A stretch of 7,647 bases of DNA, from contig JAFTEG010000361.1 of the NCBI GenBank assembly GCA_017453765.1, positions 1 through 7,647 of the forward strand, written 5' to 3'. The stretch is from Selenomonadaceae bacterium. Lineage in GTDB: Bacteria; Bacillota; Negativicutes; Selenomonadales; Selenomonadaceae. The notes under the pieces were generated by a model, which was not told the DNA's origin, did no database searches, and saw nothing but the letters and a program-made list of their open reading frames with translations. Position numbers and translations under genes: made by a program. Positions 1-6,191 of the stretch are shown one piece after another (position 1 is the first letter of the stretch; the number at the start of each line of letters is the position of its first letter).

Positions 1-31
1 AGTTAGGAGTTAAGAGTTAAGAGTTAAGAGT
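1..31 (+). repeat. 7-bp tandem repeat, GAGTTAA type
   Basis: Three full GAGTTAA units occupy 7-27. A partial unit follows at 28-31 and a variant partial unit (AGTTAG) precedes at 1-6. The array touches the window edge and may continue to the left. It lies just past the stop codon of the solute-binding protein gene. The 7-bp period resembles the short tandem heptamer repeats known from filamentous cyanobacteria; that is an analogy, not a family assignment. Confidence 0.85.
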
Positions 32-58
32 AGTATTCCTCACTCTTCACTCCTCACT
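15..58 (-). other. imperfect hairpin formed by converging heptamer repeats
   Basis: Positions 42-58 can pair with 15-31 (14 of 17 pairs, 10-base loop) or with 1-17 (15 of 17 pairs, longer loop). In the minus-strand transcript the structure starts at the stop codon of the solute-binding protein gene. It could stop transcription or protect the mRNA 3' end. No T-run follows the stem on the minus strand within the window, so a classical intrinsic terminator is not supported. Confidence 0.4.
38..58 (-). repeat. 7-bp tandem repeat, GAGTGAR type, facing the first
   Basis: Read on the minus strand, 58 to 38 is a partial AGTGAG followed by GAGTGAA, GAGTGAG and a final G, so it also has a 7-base period. 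It is nearly the inverse of the repeat at 1-31 (GAGTTAA against GAGTGAA). It encodes the last residues of the solute-binding protein (VRSEE plus stop), so the array has been read as the end of that gene. Confidence 0.75.
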
Positions 59-981
59 AAATCACGTACAAATTTCACGGCGTCGGGATAGCGCAGACCC
101 GGACTTAACAAAAATAAATCTTGCGGCAGGTAGTACACCTGCTTATTTTTTATTGCGCCTATAGTCTGCCACGCGTCATTTTCGGCGATAGCTTTTTCCA
201 TATTCGATTTAATTTTTTCAATGTCGCCCATACTCGTGACAAAAATAATTTCGGGATTCTGCGCGGCAAGCGTCTCCATGCTGTACGGCGCGGCGTCGGG
301 ATTATTTTCAAGCGGCGTCATACCTGCGGCAACATTTTCCCAGCCAAACATTTTTATCACGCAACCTGCAATACTGCCGTCAAGCTGAACGGTTAACCCC
401 TGCGCGGTGCTGTGCAAAATGGCGACGCGCTTTTTTTCGTGCGGTGTACTGTCCAAAATATTTTTAATTTCCGCGTCCATTTTATTTATAATCTCGTCAC
501 CTTTATCCGTGTTGCCCGTGACCTGCGAAAAAATTTTTACCTCACGCTTAACGTCGTCATAAGTTTTCATATCAAGTACAAGCGCGGGAATTTGATTCTG
601 CTCCAACACGTCAAGCAACTTTTCATTCATACCGTTGTTGATTATCACCAAGTCCGGCGCGCAGGCTAAAAGTTTCTCCACGTCAATTTGGTAGACGTGT
701 CCTATCTCGGCAATGTCTTTCGCCCAATTCGGCGTATTGGTTTTGGACGCGGGTCGCCCCACGATATTGCCGCCTACTTCGTGCAACGGCTCCAAAAATG
801 ACGCTGACGTTACGGCAATGCGTTCAGGCTTTGTCTTGAGATAAATTTTCCGCCCCGCGTCGTCCTCAACTATCGCAAAAACTTTGTCCGGTACGCTTTC
901 AACCTTTTCAGCGCCGCAACCGGTTATAAAAAAAATTGCGGCTATCAATACCGCAACACTAAAAATATTTTTCAAGCTCAT
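40..981 (-). CDS. ABC transporter substrate-binding lipoprotein (B12/siderophore/heme class)
   Basis: This 313-residue protein begins with a short basic stretch, a hydrophobic segment (about residues 6-19) and a lipobox ITGC with Cys22, so it should be a membrane-anchored lipoprotein facing the periplasm. Residues of about 50-290 look like the periplasmic-binding fold of BtuF/FhuD-type proteins (Peripla_BP_2): an early RIAVTSASFLEPL strand-helix, PDLVI near residue 110, a long linking helix (about 140-175), and a C-terminal NKQVYYLP strand. Such proteins deliver cobalamin, ferric siderophores or heme to an inner-membrane permease; the ligand cannot be read from the sequence. No permease or ATPase gene is in the window, though they could lie beyond the left edge. 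The ATG follows AGGTGA by a few bases, and the TGA there is the stop of the methyltransferase gene, so translation of the two is probably coupled. The last residues are encoded by a 7-bp repeat. Confidence 0.93.
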   Translation of the reverse strand: MSLKNIFSVAVLIAAIFFITGCGAEKVESVPDKVFAIVEDDAGRKIYLKTKPERIAVTSASFLEPLHEVGGNIVGRPASKTNTPNWAKDIAEIGHVYQIDVEKLLACAPDLVIINNGMNEKLLDVLEQNQIPALVLDMKTYDDVKREVKIFSQVTGNTDKGDEIINKMDAEIKNILDSTPHEKKRVAILHSTAQGLTVQLDGSIAGCVIKMFGWENVAAGMTPLENNPDAAPYSMETLAAQNPEIIFVTSMGDIEKIKSNMEKAIAENDAWQTIGAIKNKQVYYLPQDLFLLSPGLRYPDAVKFVRDLVRSEE

Positions 982-984
982 TCG

Positions 985-2526
985 TCACCTTTCAACCATA
1001 ATGTCGCGCGGAATTTTTTTGAACTCTATCTTATACCGCTGCAAAAATTCTTCTCCTACTGCGCAACTCTCCGCAAAAATTATGTACGCATCGGCTCGCG
1101 TTCGCATTGTCGCCAAAAAGTCGCTGTCCAACGCGCCTTCATAAAAATAGTACGCAACGTCTTTGTACACGCCCATAAACGCCGCGCAGTCATCGCACTC
1201 AGGCTTTTCATATTTTGTCGCAGTTTCAGTCGCCCATACATACGCGCGTACCTGTTCAATGTCTACCGCAGGATTTATTTCATCTTCTACAAAAAGCGGC
1301 TCGCCCACTTCGTAATAATCAAAACTCCCGCCCGTGCCTTCTACTTTGCCGTAACCTTCTATCACGCGCCGAACCCTTTCGGCAGTTATCGTCTCGGCGT
1401 ATGGCTCCATTTCTATCAAAATAAATTTCCTACTGCCGCCGTCAGCCGCATTCAAATTTAATACCGCGTGCGCCGTCGTGCCGCTACCGGCAAATGAATC
1501 AAGCACGATTGAATTTTTGTCCGTCGCAAGTTTTAAAATGCGTTCAATAAGCCGCGTTGGTTTTGGCGTGTCAAATAAATTTGCACCATCAAAAATATTT
1601 TTTACTTCGTGTTTTGCATCTTGAGTATCACCAATTTCATCACGTAGCCAAACTGTAAAAGGTACTAACCCGCCTTGAACATCTGACCAAAAAGTTTTTT
1701 TTCGCGGTGAATTATTACCGTCTTTGCCAAACCAAATTCTGTTATCAGCCAACAATGCCAAATAATTTTCTTTTGAATATGACCAATGTCGACCGGTAGG
1801 CGGGAAGAAAATTTTTCCGGAAGGTGCAGTAATAGGGTAATTACCTGCCTTTGATTCTGTTGGTGCTGAAATACCTGTCGAAGTCCAAACGCCGCGCGGG
1901 TCATTGTCGGGATTTGAATATCCTTTCGGAATTTCTTCACCACGCGACAACTTTTTTAATTTCCAAAATTCTTTGTTACGTGCATAAATCAAAATGAAAT
2001 CGTGATTGACAGAAAAATATTTTGCGTCGTTACTTCGTGAAGTTCGTTTTTGCCAAGTAATTTGCGCTACAAAATTTTGACTGCCGAAAATCTCATCGCA
2101 AATCAATTTCAAGTTGGCAACTTCATTGTCATCAATGCTGATAAAAATAGCGCCGTCATCAGCAAGCAGACGCTTAAGCAGTTTTAAGCGCGGATACATC
2201 ATGCAAAGCCATTTATCGTGCCGGCTGTAGTCTTCGCCTTCACGCCCGACAACTTGACCGAGCCATTTTTGAAACTGCGGGGAATTAACATTGTCATTGT
2301 AAACCCAGCCTTCATTTCCCGTGTTATACGGCGGATCAATATAAATGCATTTAACCTTGCCTTCATAAAGCGGCAGGAGAGATTTCAGCGCAATGAGGTT
2401 ATCGCCGTGAATGATTTTGTTGCCGGAGGAGCCGCCGAAATTGTAGCCGTGATTAAGTACGTGGTAAGGGACGTGCGCGGCGTAATTTACAATTTTGTCC
2501 TTACCGAGCCAATTAAGTGTAGGCAA
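985..2526 (-). CDS. site-specific DNA-methyltransferase, type III Mod-like (beta class, adenine-N6 likely)
   Basis: At 513 residues, this has the beta-class order of amino-methyltransferases. The catalytic motif IV DPPYNTG is at 64-70, a presumed target-recognition region spans about 155-300, and the S-adenosylmethionine-binding motif I DSFAGSGTT is at 343-351. DPPY fits N6-adenine methylation. The tail (about 400-510: FDYYEVGEPLF, a YVWATET stretch, YYFYEGALDSDFL, FKKIPRDI) resembles that of type III Mod proteins normally paired with a Res helicase-nuclease. No Res gene is present in the window: upstream is a small membrane protein and downstream a transport lipoprotein. It may therefore be an orphan methylase acting in gene regulation or self-protection, or a restriction remnant. 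The start is TTG, chosen because GGAAGGAG lies 8 bases upstream and the protein begins at the expected MPTLNWLGKD. No frameshift or missing motif is seen. The recognition sequence cannot be inferred. Confidence 0.93.
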   Translation of the reverse strand: MPTLNWLGKDKIVNYAAHVPYHVLNHGYNFGGSSGNKIIHGDNLIALKSLLPLYEGKVKCIYIDPPYNTGNEGWVYNDNVNSPQFQKWLGQVVGREGEDYSRHDKWLCMMYPRLKLLKRLLADDGAIFISIDDNEVANLKLICDEIFGSQNFVAQITWQKRTSRSNDAKYFSVNHDFILIYARNKEFWKLKKLSRGEEIPKGYSNPDNDPRGVWTSTGISAPTESKAGNYPITAPSGKIFFPPTGRHWSYSKENYLALLADNRIWFGKDGNNSPRKKTFWSDVQGGLVPFTVWLRDEIGDTQDAKHEVKNIFDGANLFDTPKPTRLIERILKLATDKNSIVLDSFAGSGTTAHAVLNLNAADGGSRKFILIEMEPYAETITAERVRRVIEGYGKVEGTGGSFDYYEVGEPLFVEDEINPAVDIEQVRAYVWATETATKYEKPECDDCAAFMGVYKDVAYYFYEGALDSDFLATMRTRADAYIIFAESCAVGEEFLQRYKIEFKKIPRDIMVER

Positions 2527-2534
2527 AAAATCTA

Positions 2535-2542
2535 CTCCTTCC
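2535..2542 (-). promoter_or_regulatory. strong Shine-Dalgarno site for the methyltransferase TTG start
   Basis: On the minus strand the sequence is GGAAGGAG, followed by 8 bases and then TTG at 2526-2524. It sits just past the stop codon of the upstream gene (2547-2545). This site supports a TTG start over any internal ATG. Confidence 0.75.
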
Positions 2543-2544
2543 GA

Positions 2545-2997
2545 TTACCAACGCAATTTTTTCTGCCAATTCTGCAACTCGACCGAACTAAGCGGCAAGT
2601 CAATTTCCTGCCCATTGTCGTAGAAAAATTTAAATCTCACTTCCTTAGCGGCAGGGACACCTTTCAAACTTTCTTTCGGCAAGCTGACGAACAATTTATT
2701 TTCGTGCTTGAATTGAAGTTGAGTTTGTCTTGTCGCGGCAGGAAGTTCAAATTCTTCGTCGTCAACATAAAGCACGGCTTGCGGCAGAAGTTTGGCGCTG
2801 TCGTAGCGATAATCCCACAAATTCAGTACGCCGCCTTCCAAGTTGCCCTTGCCGTCACGCGAAATTTGAAAATCGGTAGCCGCGTACTCTTCAAGCGTCG
2901 CAACCTGCCTGTGGTCGAAGTTCCAAACATAAAACATACCGAAAGCGCCGATGCCGATAAAGACAATGCCGAACGCTATAAAAATTTTATGTAACAC
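2545..2997 (-). CDS. unknown membrane-anchored protein with an exported domain
   Basis: I do not recognise this 150-residue protein. It has one N-terminal hydrophobic segment (about residues 4-24, rich in I, F, G and A) after a short basic start (MLHK), so it is probably a signal anchor with the rest outside the cytoplasm. There is no lipobox cysteine. The remainder alternates short polar and hydrophobic strands (about 80-150: AVLYVDDEEFELP, TQLQFKHENKLFV, EVRFKFFYDNGQEIDLP), suggesting a mostly beta fold of about 100 residues. It contains no cysteine or histidine cluster that would suggest a metal site. The start is GTG with GGAG 8 bases upstream (3009-3006). It lies 18 bases after hicB and 18 bases before the methyltransferase, so it is likely co-transcribed with them, but nothing in its sequence ties it to DNA modification or toxin-antitoxin function. 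Confidence 0.75.
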   Translation of the reverse strand: MLHKIFIAFGIVFIGIGAFGMFYVWNFDHRQVATLEEYAATDFQISRDGKGNLEGGVLNLWDYRYDSAKLLPQAVLYVDDEEFELPAATRQTQLQFKHENKLFVSLPKESLKGVPAAKEVRFKFFYDNGQEIDLPLSSVELQNWQKKLRW

Positions 2998-3015
2998 TGA
3001 TTTAACTCCAAAATT

Positions 3016-3348
3016 TTAAGCCAAAGAAAAATTTTCTTGCACCTCTACAGCACCTTTATCAAAGTTTTGCCACGTCTCCTCATCATATTTTTCTTTGTCG
3101 AACATTACGAACGTAGCAAAAATTCCTTCGGGAAGGTCTAAAAGTTTTATCGCAAGAATATTACTCGGTACAGGATAATCTTTTTCATCGACGTTTTCAA
3201 GCATACAGCCAATAGCCTCTTGCGCCATAAACATACAATCTTCGATACTATCACCTTGAGTAAAGCAACCTTTAATGTCAGGCACGGTTACAACAAAGCC
3301 GTCGGAATTTTTCTTGGGCTCAAAAATTGCAGGATAAAAATGTTTCAT
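3016..3348 (-). CDS. hicB: HicB family antitoxin, short form
   Basis: This 110-residue protein has the HicB core at about 4-60: YPAIFEP, then GFVVTVPDIKGCFTQGDSIEDC, then a helix AQEAIGCMLE. This is the partial RNase H-like fold that binds and blocks HicA. Many HicB antitoxins continue for another 30-40 residues into a ribbon-helix-helix or helix-turn-helix domain that represses their own promoter. Here the protein ends soon after FVMFDKEKY, with an acidic, non-helical-looking tail (about 85-110) and no such domain. I see no leftover of one between its stop and the next start 18 bases later. It begins 3 bases after the hicA stop, and its GGAGG site (3361-3357, 8-base spacing) lies inside the end of hicA, the usual toxin-first arrangement with coupled translation. 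The family call is firm. The loss of DNA binding is an inference from length. Confidence 0.92.
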   Translation of the reverse strand: MKHFYPAIFEPKKNSDGFVVTVPDIKGCFTQGDSIEDCMFMAQEAIGCMLENVDEKDYPVPSNILAIKLLDLPEGIFATFVMFDKEKYDEETWQNFDKGAVEVQENFSLA

Positions 3349-3351
3349 AGC

Positions 3352-3549
3352 TTAATCCTCCAATTCCAATTCATTAAGAATTTTTTTCCATAAAACGTCA
3401 TCGATATCTTTGCCTAAATGAATAGGGATAACCGTCGTTTTATTATTGGCGGTATTTTTTATTTTCTGATGACTTCCGTGATTATTTTTTACAAGTACAC
3501 AACCTTTTTTCAAAAGTCGGTTTAAAGCTTCTCGCGGTTTTATCGGCAT
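3352..3549 (-). CDS. hicA: HicA family mRNA-interferase toxin
   Basis: A 65-residue basic protein of normal HicA length. HicA toxins have a small double-stranded-RNA-binding-like fold and cleave mRNA and tmRNA through one conserved histidine. Here the catalytic GSHQK motif is intact (His27), preceded by REALNRLLKKGCVLVKNNHG and followed by a hydrophobic TTVIPIHLGKDI strand-turn typical of the family. The toxin therefore looks functional and should be neutralised by the HicB encoded 3 bases downstream. The ATG at 3549 follows AAAGGTAGGA with about 9 bases of spacing, and that site directly abuts the fhs stop codon (3570-3568). No room is left for a separate hicA promoter in the gap, so expression probably depends on read-through from the folate genes or on a promoter inside fhs. 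Confidence 0.94.
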   Translation of the reverse strand: MPIKPREALNRLLKKGCVLVKNNHGSHQKIKNTANNKTTVIPIHLGKDIDDVLWKKILNELELED

Positions 3550-3567
3550 AAAATTTTTTCCTACCTT

Positions 3568-5235
3568 TTAAAACAGTCCGCTTATAATGCCGTCGGGCGT
3601 GATATCGATTTTTTCAGCGGCGGGACGTTTAGGCAAGCCGGGCATAGTCATAATGTTGCCGAGTAAAACTACAACAAAACCGGCGCCGGCAGAGATTTTA
3701 ACTTCGCGAACGGTAACGTTAAATTTTTTCGGTCTGCCCAATTTCTTCGCGTCGTCGGAAAGTGAATACTGAGTCTTTGCAATGCAAACGGGTAAGTTGC
3801 CGAAACCGAGCTTTTCAATTTCGGCAATTTGTTTCTGCGCGGCGGGCAGGAAGTCAACGCCTTTAGCGCCGTAAATCTTTTTGGCAACGGCGGAAATTTT
3901 ATCGGCAATGCTTTCATCATCGGCGTAGGTGAAGTGAAAATCTTTCGGTGCGTCGAAGACTGACTCAACTGCCAACGCGAGACCGATACCGCCGACACTG
4001 CCTTCAGCGAAAACTTTTGAACGAGCGAACTTTACATTTTTAGCCGCGCAGAAAAGTTCTACTGCCGCAACTTCCTCGTCCGTGTCGGTAGGAAAATCAT
4101 TCAGCGCAACTACGGCGGGCAGACCGAAACCCTGCACGTTTTCAATATGCTTTTCAAGATTTTCAAGCCCGTGTTTCAGCGCCTTGACATTCGGCTTTGC
4201 AAGTTTATCTTTCGTAACGCCGCCATGCATTTTCAGCGCGCGAATTGTGGCAACGATAACAACGGCGTCGGGACGCAGACCGCTTAAGCGGCATTTGATA
4301 TCCAAAAACTTTTCAGCGCCTAAATCTGCGCCGAATCCCGCCTCCGTGACAACAACGTCGGCAAGTTTAAGCGCGTACTTAGTCGCCATTACCGAGTTAC
4401 ACCCATGCGCAATGTTGGCAAAGGGTCCGCCGTGAATCAGCGCGGGAGTGCCTTCAAGCGTCTGCACCAAGTTAGGTTTAATCGCGTCTTTCAAAAGCAA
4501 CGCCAATGAGCCGGTAACTTTTAAATCGTCGGCAGTTATCGGTGCGCCGTCGACATTGTACGCCACGATAATTTTTCCGAGCCGCGATTTTAAATCTGCG
4601 AAGTCATTTGAAAGACAGAGTATCGCCATCATTTCGGACGCAACTGTAATGTCAAAGCCGCTTTCACGCGGTACGCCGTTCGTCTTGCCGCCGAGACCTA
4701 CAATGACGTTTCTCAAGGCACGATCGTTTAAATCCAAAACTCTTTTCCATACAACGCGGCGAACGTCAATTTTCAATTCGTTGCCTTGATGCAGGTGGTT
4801 ATCCAAAACTGCGGCAAGAAGATTGTGTGCGGTAGTAAGCGCGTGAAAATCGCCGGTGAAATGCAAATTAATATCTTCCATAGGTACAACCTGCGCGGAG
4901 CCGCCGCCCGCCGCGCCGCCTTTTATGCCGAAACACGGACCGAGACTTGGTTCACGAAGTGCGACACAAACTTTTCTGCCGAGCCGGTTTAAAGCGTCCG
5001 CAAGTCCGATTGAAGTTGTAGTCTTGCCTTCGCCTGCAGGCGTCGGTGTTATCGCCGTCACCAAAATTAATTTGCCGTCGTCATTATCCTTTACGCGGTT
5101 CCAAACGTCCGCGCAGATTTTAGCTTTGTACTTGCCGTAAAATTCTAAGTCGTCATCGGTCAAGCCCAACTTTGCGCCGATAGAATTTATTTTTGAGATT
5201 TTAGCTTGTTGAGCAATTTCAACGTCACTTAACAT
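3568..5235 (-). CDS. fhs: formate-tetrahydrofolate ligase (10-formyl-THF synthetase)
   Basis: Cytoplasmic enzyme joining formate to tetrahydrofolate with ATP to give 10-formyl-THF for purine synthesis, initiator formyl-Met-tRNA and one-carbon metabolism. From the ATG at 5235 it is 555 residues, the normal bacterial length. Visible are the nucleotide loop [10 protein letters not shown] (about 65-74), the glycine-rich signature [14 protein letters not shown] with [12 protein letters not shown] (about 103-129), the second signature [12 protein letters not shown] (about 328-339), and the family ending ([19 protein letters not shown], then GLF). In the first signature a Ser (residue 113) stands where Tyr is usual. 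A GTG at 5244 would add three residues and overlap the cyclo-ligase stop, but it is only 1 base from the GGAG site (5249-5246); the ATG is 10 bases away and gives the usual MLSDVEIAQ start. It begins 1 base after the cyclo-ligase stop. Fhs alone does not prove acetogenesis. Confidence 0.98.
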   Translation of the reverse strand: MLSDVEIAQQAKISKINSIGAKLGLTDDDLEFYGKYKAKICADVWNRVKDNDDGKLILVTAITPTPAGEGKTTTSIGLADALNRLGRKVCVALREPSLGPCFGIKGGAAGGGSAQVVPMEDINLHFTGDFHALTTAHNLLAAVLDNHLHQGNELKIDVRRVVWKRVLDLNDRALRNVIVGLGGKTNGVPRESGFDITVASEMMAILCLSNDFADLKSRLGKIIVAYNVDGAPITADDLKVTGSLALLLKDAIKPNLVQTLEGTPALIHGGPFANIAHGCNSVMATKYALKLADVVVTEAGFGADLGAEKFLDIKCRLSGLRPDAVVIVATIRALKMHGGVTKDKLAKPNVKALKHGLENLEKHIENVQGFGLPAVVALNDFPTDTDEEVAAVELFCAAKNVKFARSKVFAEGSVGGIGLALAVESVFDAPKDFHFTYADDESIADKISAVAKKIYGAKGVDFLPAAQKQIAEIEKLGFGNLPVCIAKTQYSLSDDAKKLGRPKKFNVTVREVKISAGAGFVVVLLGNIMTMPGLPKRPAAEKIDITPDGIISGLF

Positions 5236-5236
5236 T

Positions 5237-5848
5237 TTAATCACGCTCCATTTTAGGGATTAGGGAACAGGGAAGAGGGAAGAGCTGTTTAATATTCGTT
5301 ATCACTGCGTCAACCGGTACGTCAAAACTTTCAGCCGGTACGCTGTCTACAAGCTGACAATCGTACGCCAACGCAATTTTTTTAGCATTTACCGCGCGTA
5401 GCAAAAATTTATCATAAAAGCCTCCGCCTTTGCCGAGTCTGTGTCCGCGCTTATCGAATGCAAGACCCGGTGTTATCACGCAGTCAATTTTTTCAGCGTC
5501 AATAAATTTTCTCACGTCGCTTTTAACCGTTGCAATGCCGTACGCACCGACTTCAAGCGAATTTAAATTCGGCAACACCGCCGCAGTCATCACGCCTTCT
5601 GAAATGAACGGTACCGCTAAAATTTTTTCATCTGCAAATGCCGCCGTAAAAAATTCGTGCAACTGAATTTCGTCCGGCATTGAAAGGTACGCCATGATAA
5701 TTTTCGCGTCCTTGTAATACGGTGACGCCAAAAATTTTTGTATGACTGCGCGGCTTAAATTTATTTTTTCGTCCGGTGAAAGTTTTGCCAGCCGAAATTT
5801 TATTTCACGCCGCAGTAATTTTTTTCGTGCCACGATATCTTCCGCCAT
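5237..5848 (-). CDS. 5-formyltetrahydrofolate cyclo-ligase
   Basis: Also called 5,10-methenyl-THF synthetase (YgfA/Fau/YqgN family). It uses ATP to convert 5-formyl-THF, a storage or inhibitory folate, to 5,10-methenyl-THF in the cytoplasm. From the ATG at 5848 it is 203 residues, close to the usual 180-200. The basic N-terminal helix ([14 protein letters not shown]) and the family signature [20 protein letters not shown] (about 127-146), which forms the ATP/folate-binding loop, are intact. A longer reading from a TTG at 5890 would overlap the upstream gene by 29 bases and lacks a good ribosome site; the ATG has GAGG 8 bases upstream (5860-5857). The expected family end is near DAVITN (about 180-185). 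The last dozen or so residues ([15 protein letters not shown]) come largely from a 7-bp tandem repeat. Position directly before fhs fits a shared role in the one-carbon folate pool. Confidence 0.96.
   Translation of the reverse strand: MAEDIVARKKLLRREIKFRLAKLSPDEKINLSRAVIQKFLASPYYKDAKIIMAYLSMPDEIQLHEFFTAAFADEKILAVPFISEGVMTAAVLPNLNSLEVGAYGIATVKSDVRKFIDAEKIDCVITPGLAFDKRGHRLGKGGGFYDKFLLRAVNAKKIALAYDCQLVDSVPAESFDVPVDAVITNIKQLFPLPCSLIPKMERD
5246..5249 (-). promoter_or_regulatory. Shine-Dalgarno site deciding the fhs start
   Basis: GGAG on the minus strand lies 10 bases before the ATG at 5235 and 1 base before the in-frame GTG at 5244, so it favours the ATG. It sits inside the last codons of the cyclo-ligase gene, directly downstream of a pyrimidine-rich 7-bp repeat that might pair with it weakly. 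Confidence 0.6.
5255..5284 (+). repeat. 7-bp tandem repeat, AGGGAAN type, inside the 3' end of the cyclo-ligase gene
   Basis: Four consecutive heptamers are visible on the plus strand: AGGGATT (5255-5261), AGGGAAC (5262-5268), AGGGAAG (5269-5275) and AGGGAAG (5276-5282), plus a trailing AG. In the minus-strand mRNA it is a C/U-rich tract. Because 7 is not a multiple of 3, each unit is read in a new frame, giving the unusual tail [10 protein letters not shown]. The array ends 20 bases before the fhs ATG. Confidence 0.85.
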
Positions 5849-5856
5849 GAAAATTT

Positions 5857-5860
5857 CCTC
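5857..5860 (-). promoter_or_regulatory. Shine-Dalgarno site deciding the cyclo-ligase start
   Basis: GAGG on the minus strand, followed by 8 bases and ATG at 5848. It lies immediately after the TAG (5864-5862) of the upstream gene and argues against the longer TTG start at 5890. Confidence 0.7.
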
Positions 5861-5861
5861 A

Positions 5862-6176
5862 CTAATCGGCGTCTTCGTCAAGCGTCTCAATTAAAAAGCT
5901 GACAGGACGAAAGCCGTCATTGCAAGAAATCATTGCGGACTTTGGATTTTTCATCCAGCCGCTGTAAAAATTTTCGGCGCCGTGCGAAAGAGCCATTACA
6001 AAGGCGGACATACTCTCCCATGCACTTTCGCAAAAACCTTCGGGACGTTGCCAGCCGTTTGCAATGAAAACCTGCCCTTCCTCCACCGTGCAGGCGTTTT
6101 CAATGGGATTTTCGTAGCGGTCAATCAAATCTTGGTGACACGTCTTTTTTATCACGGTAATTTTTATTTTCTTCAT
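5862..6176 (-). CDS. small uncharacterised protein, TIGR04076-like
   Basis: This 104-residue protein matches my memory of the TIGR04076 family, which has no established function: KIKITVIKKTC at the start, a GQVFI strand, PEGFCESAW (about 45-53), a helix leading to ALSHGAENFY, and the C-terminal SCNDGFRPVSFLIE (about 84-97). Four cysteines (residues 13, 29, 49 and 85) sit in the conserved segments and could serve a metal or redox role; that is inference. There is no signal peptide or membrane segment, so it is probably cytoplasmic. The ATG at 6176 has only a weak AGG about 9 bases upstream, overlapping the gap after the protease stop (6194-6192). It ends 13 bases before the cyclo-ligase ATG, so it is likely in the same transcript as the folate genes, which does not by itself give a folate role. 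Confidence 0.82.
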   Translation of the reverse strand: MKKIKITVIKKTCHQDLIDRYENPIENACTVEEGQVFIANGWQRPEGFCESAWESMSAFVMALSHGAENFYSGWMKNPKSAMISCNDGFRPVSFLIETLDEDAD

Positions 6177-6191
6177 TTTTAAAAACCTGCG

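Noticed and set aside
15..58. Intrinsic terminator after the solute-binding protein gene
   Set aside because: A stem can form, but no T-run follows it in the window and the arms are tandem repeats, so it is recorded only as a hairpin.
2218..2994. Long open frame on the plus strand opposite the methyltransferase start and the unknown membrane protein
   Set aside because: It is antisense to two genes with good ribosome sites, and its translation shows no recognisable family and looks like a codon-bias shadow.
3550..3567. Promoter or riboswitch between fhs and hicA
   Set aside because: The gap is 18 bases and is filled by the hicA ribosome site and an A/T spacer; there is no space for either.
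5236..5244. GTG start of fhs at 5244
   Set aside because: Only 1 base separates it from the GGAG site; the ATG at 5235 has usable spacing and the normal family N-terminus.
5311..5343. Repeated CCGGTACG near the end of the cyclo-ligase gene
   Set aside because: Both copies encode similar VPAE/VPVD codons within conserved coding sequence; ordinary codon reuse explains them.
5849..5890. N-terminal extension of the cyclo-ligase from a TTG at 5890
   Set aside because: It overlaps the upstream gene by 29 bases, lacks a good ribosome site, and the ATG at 5848 has GAGG at 8 bases and a normal family length.
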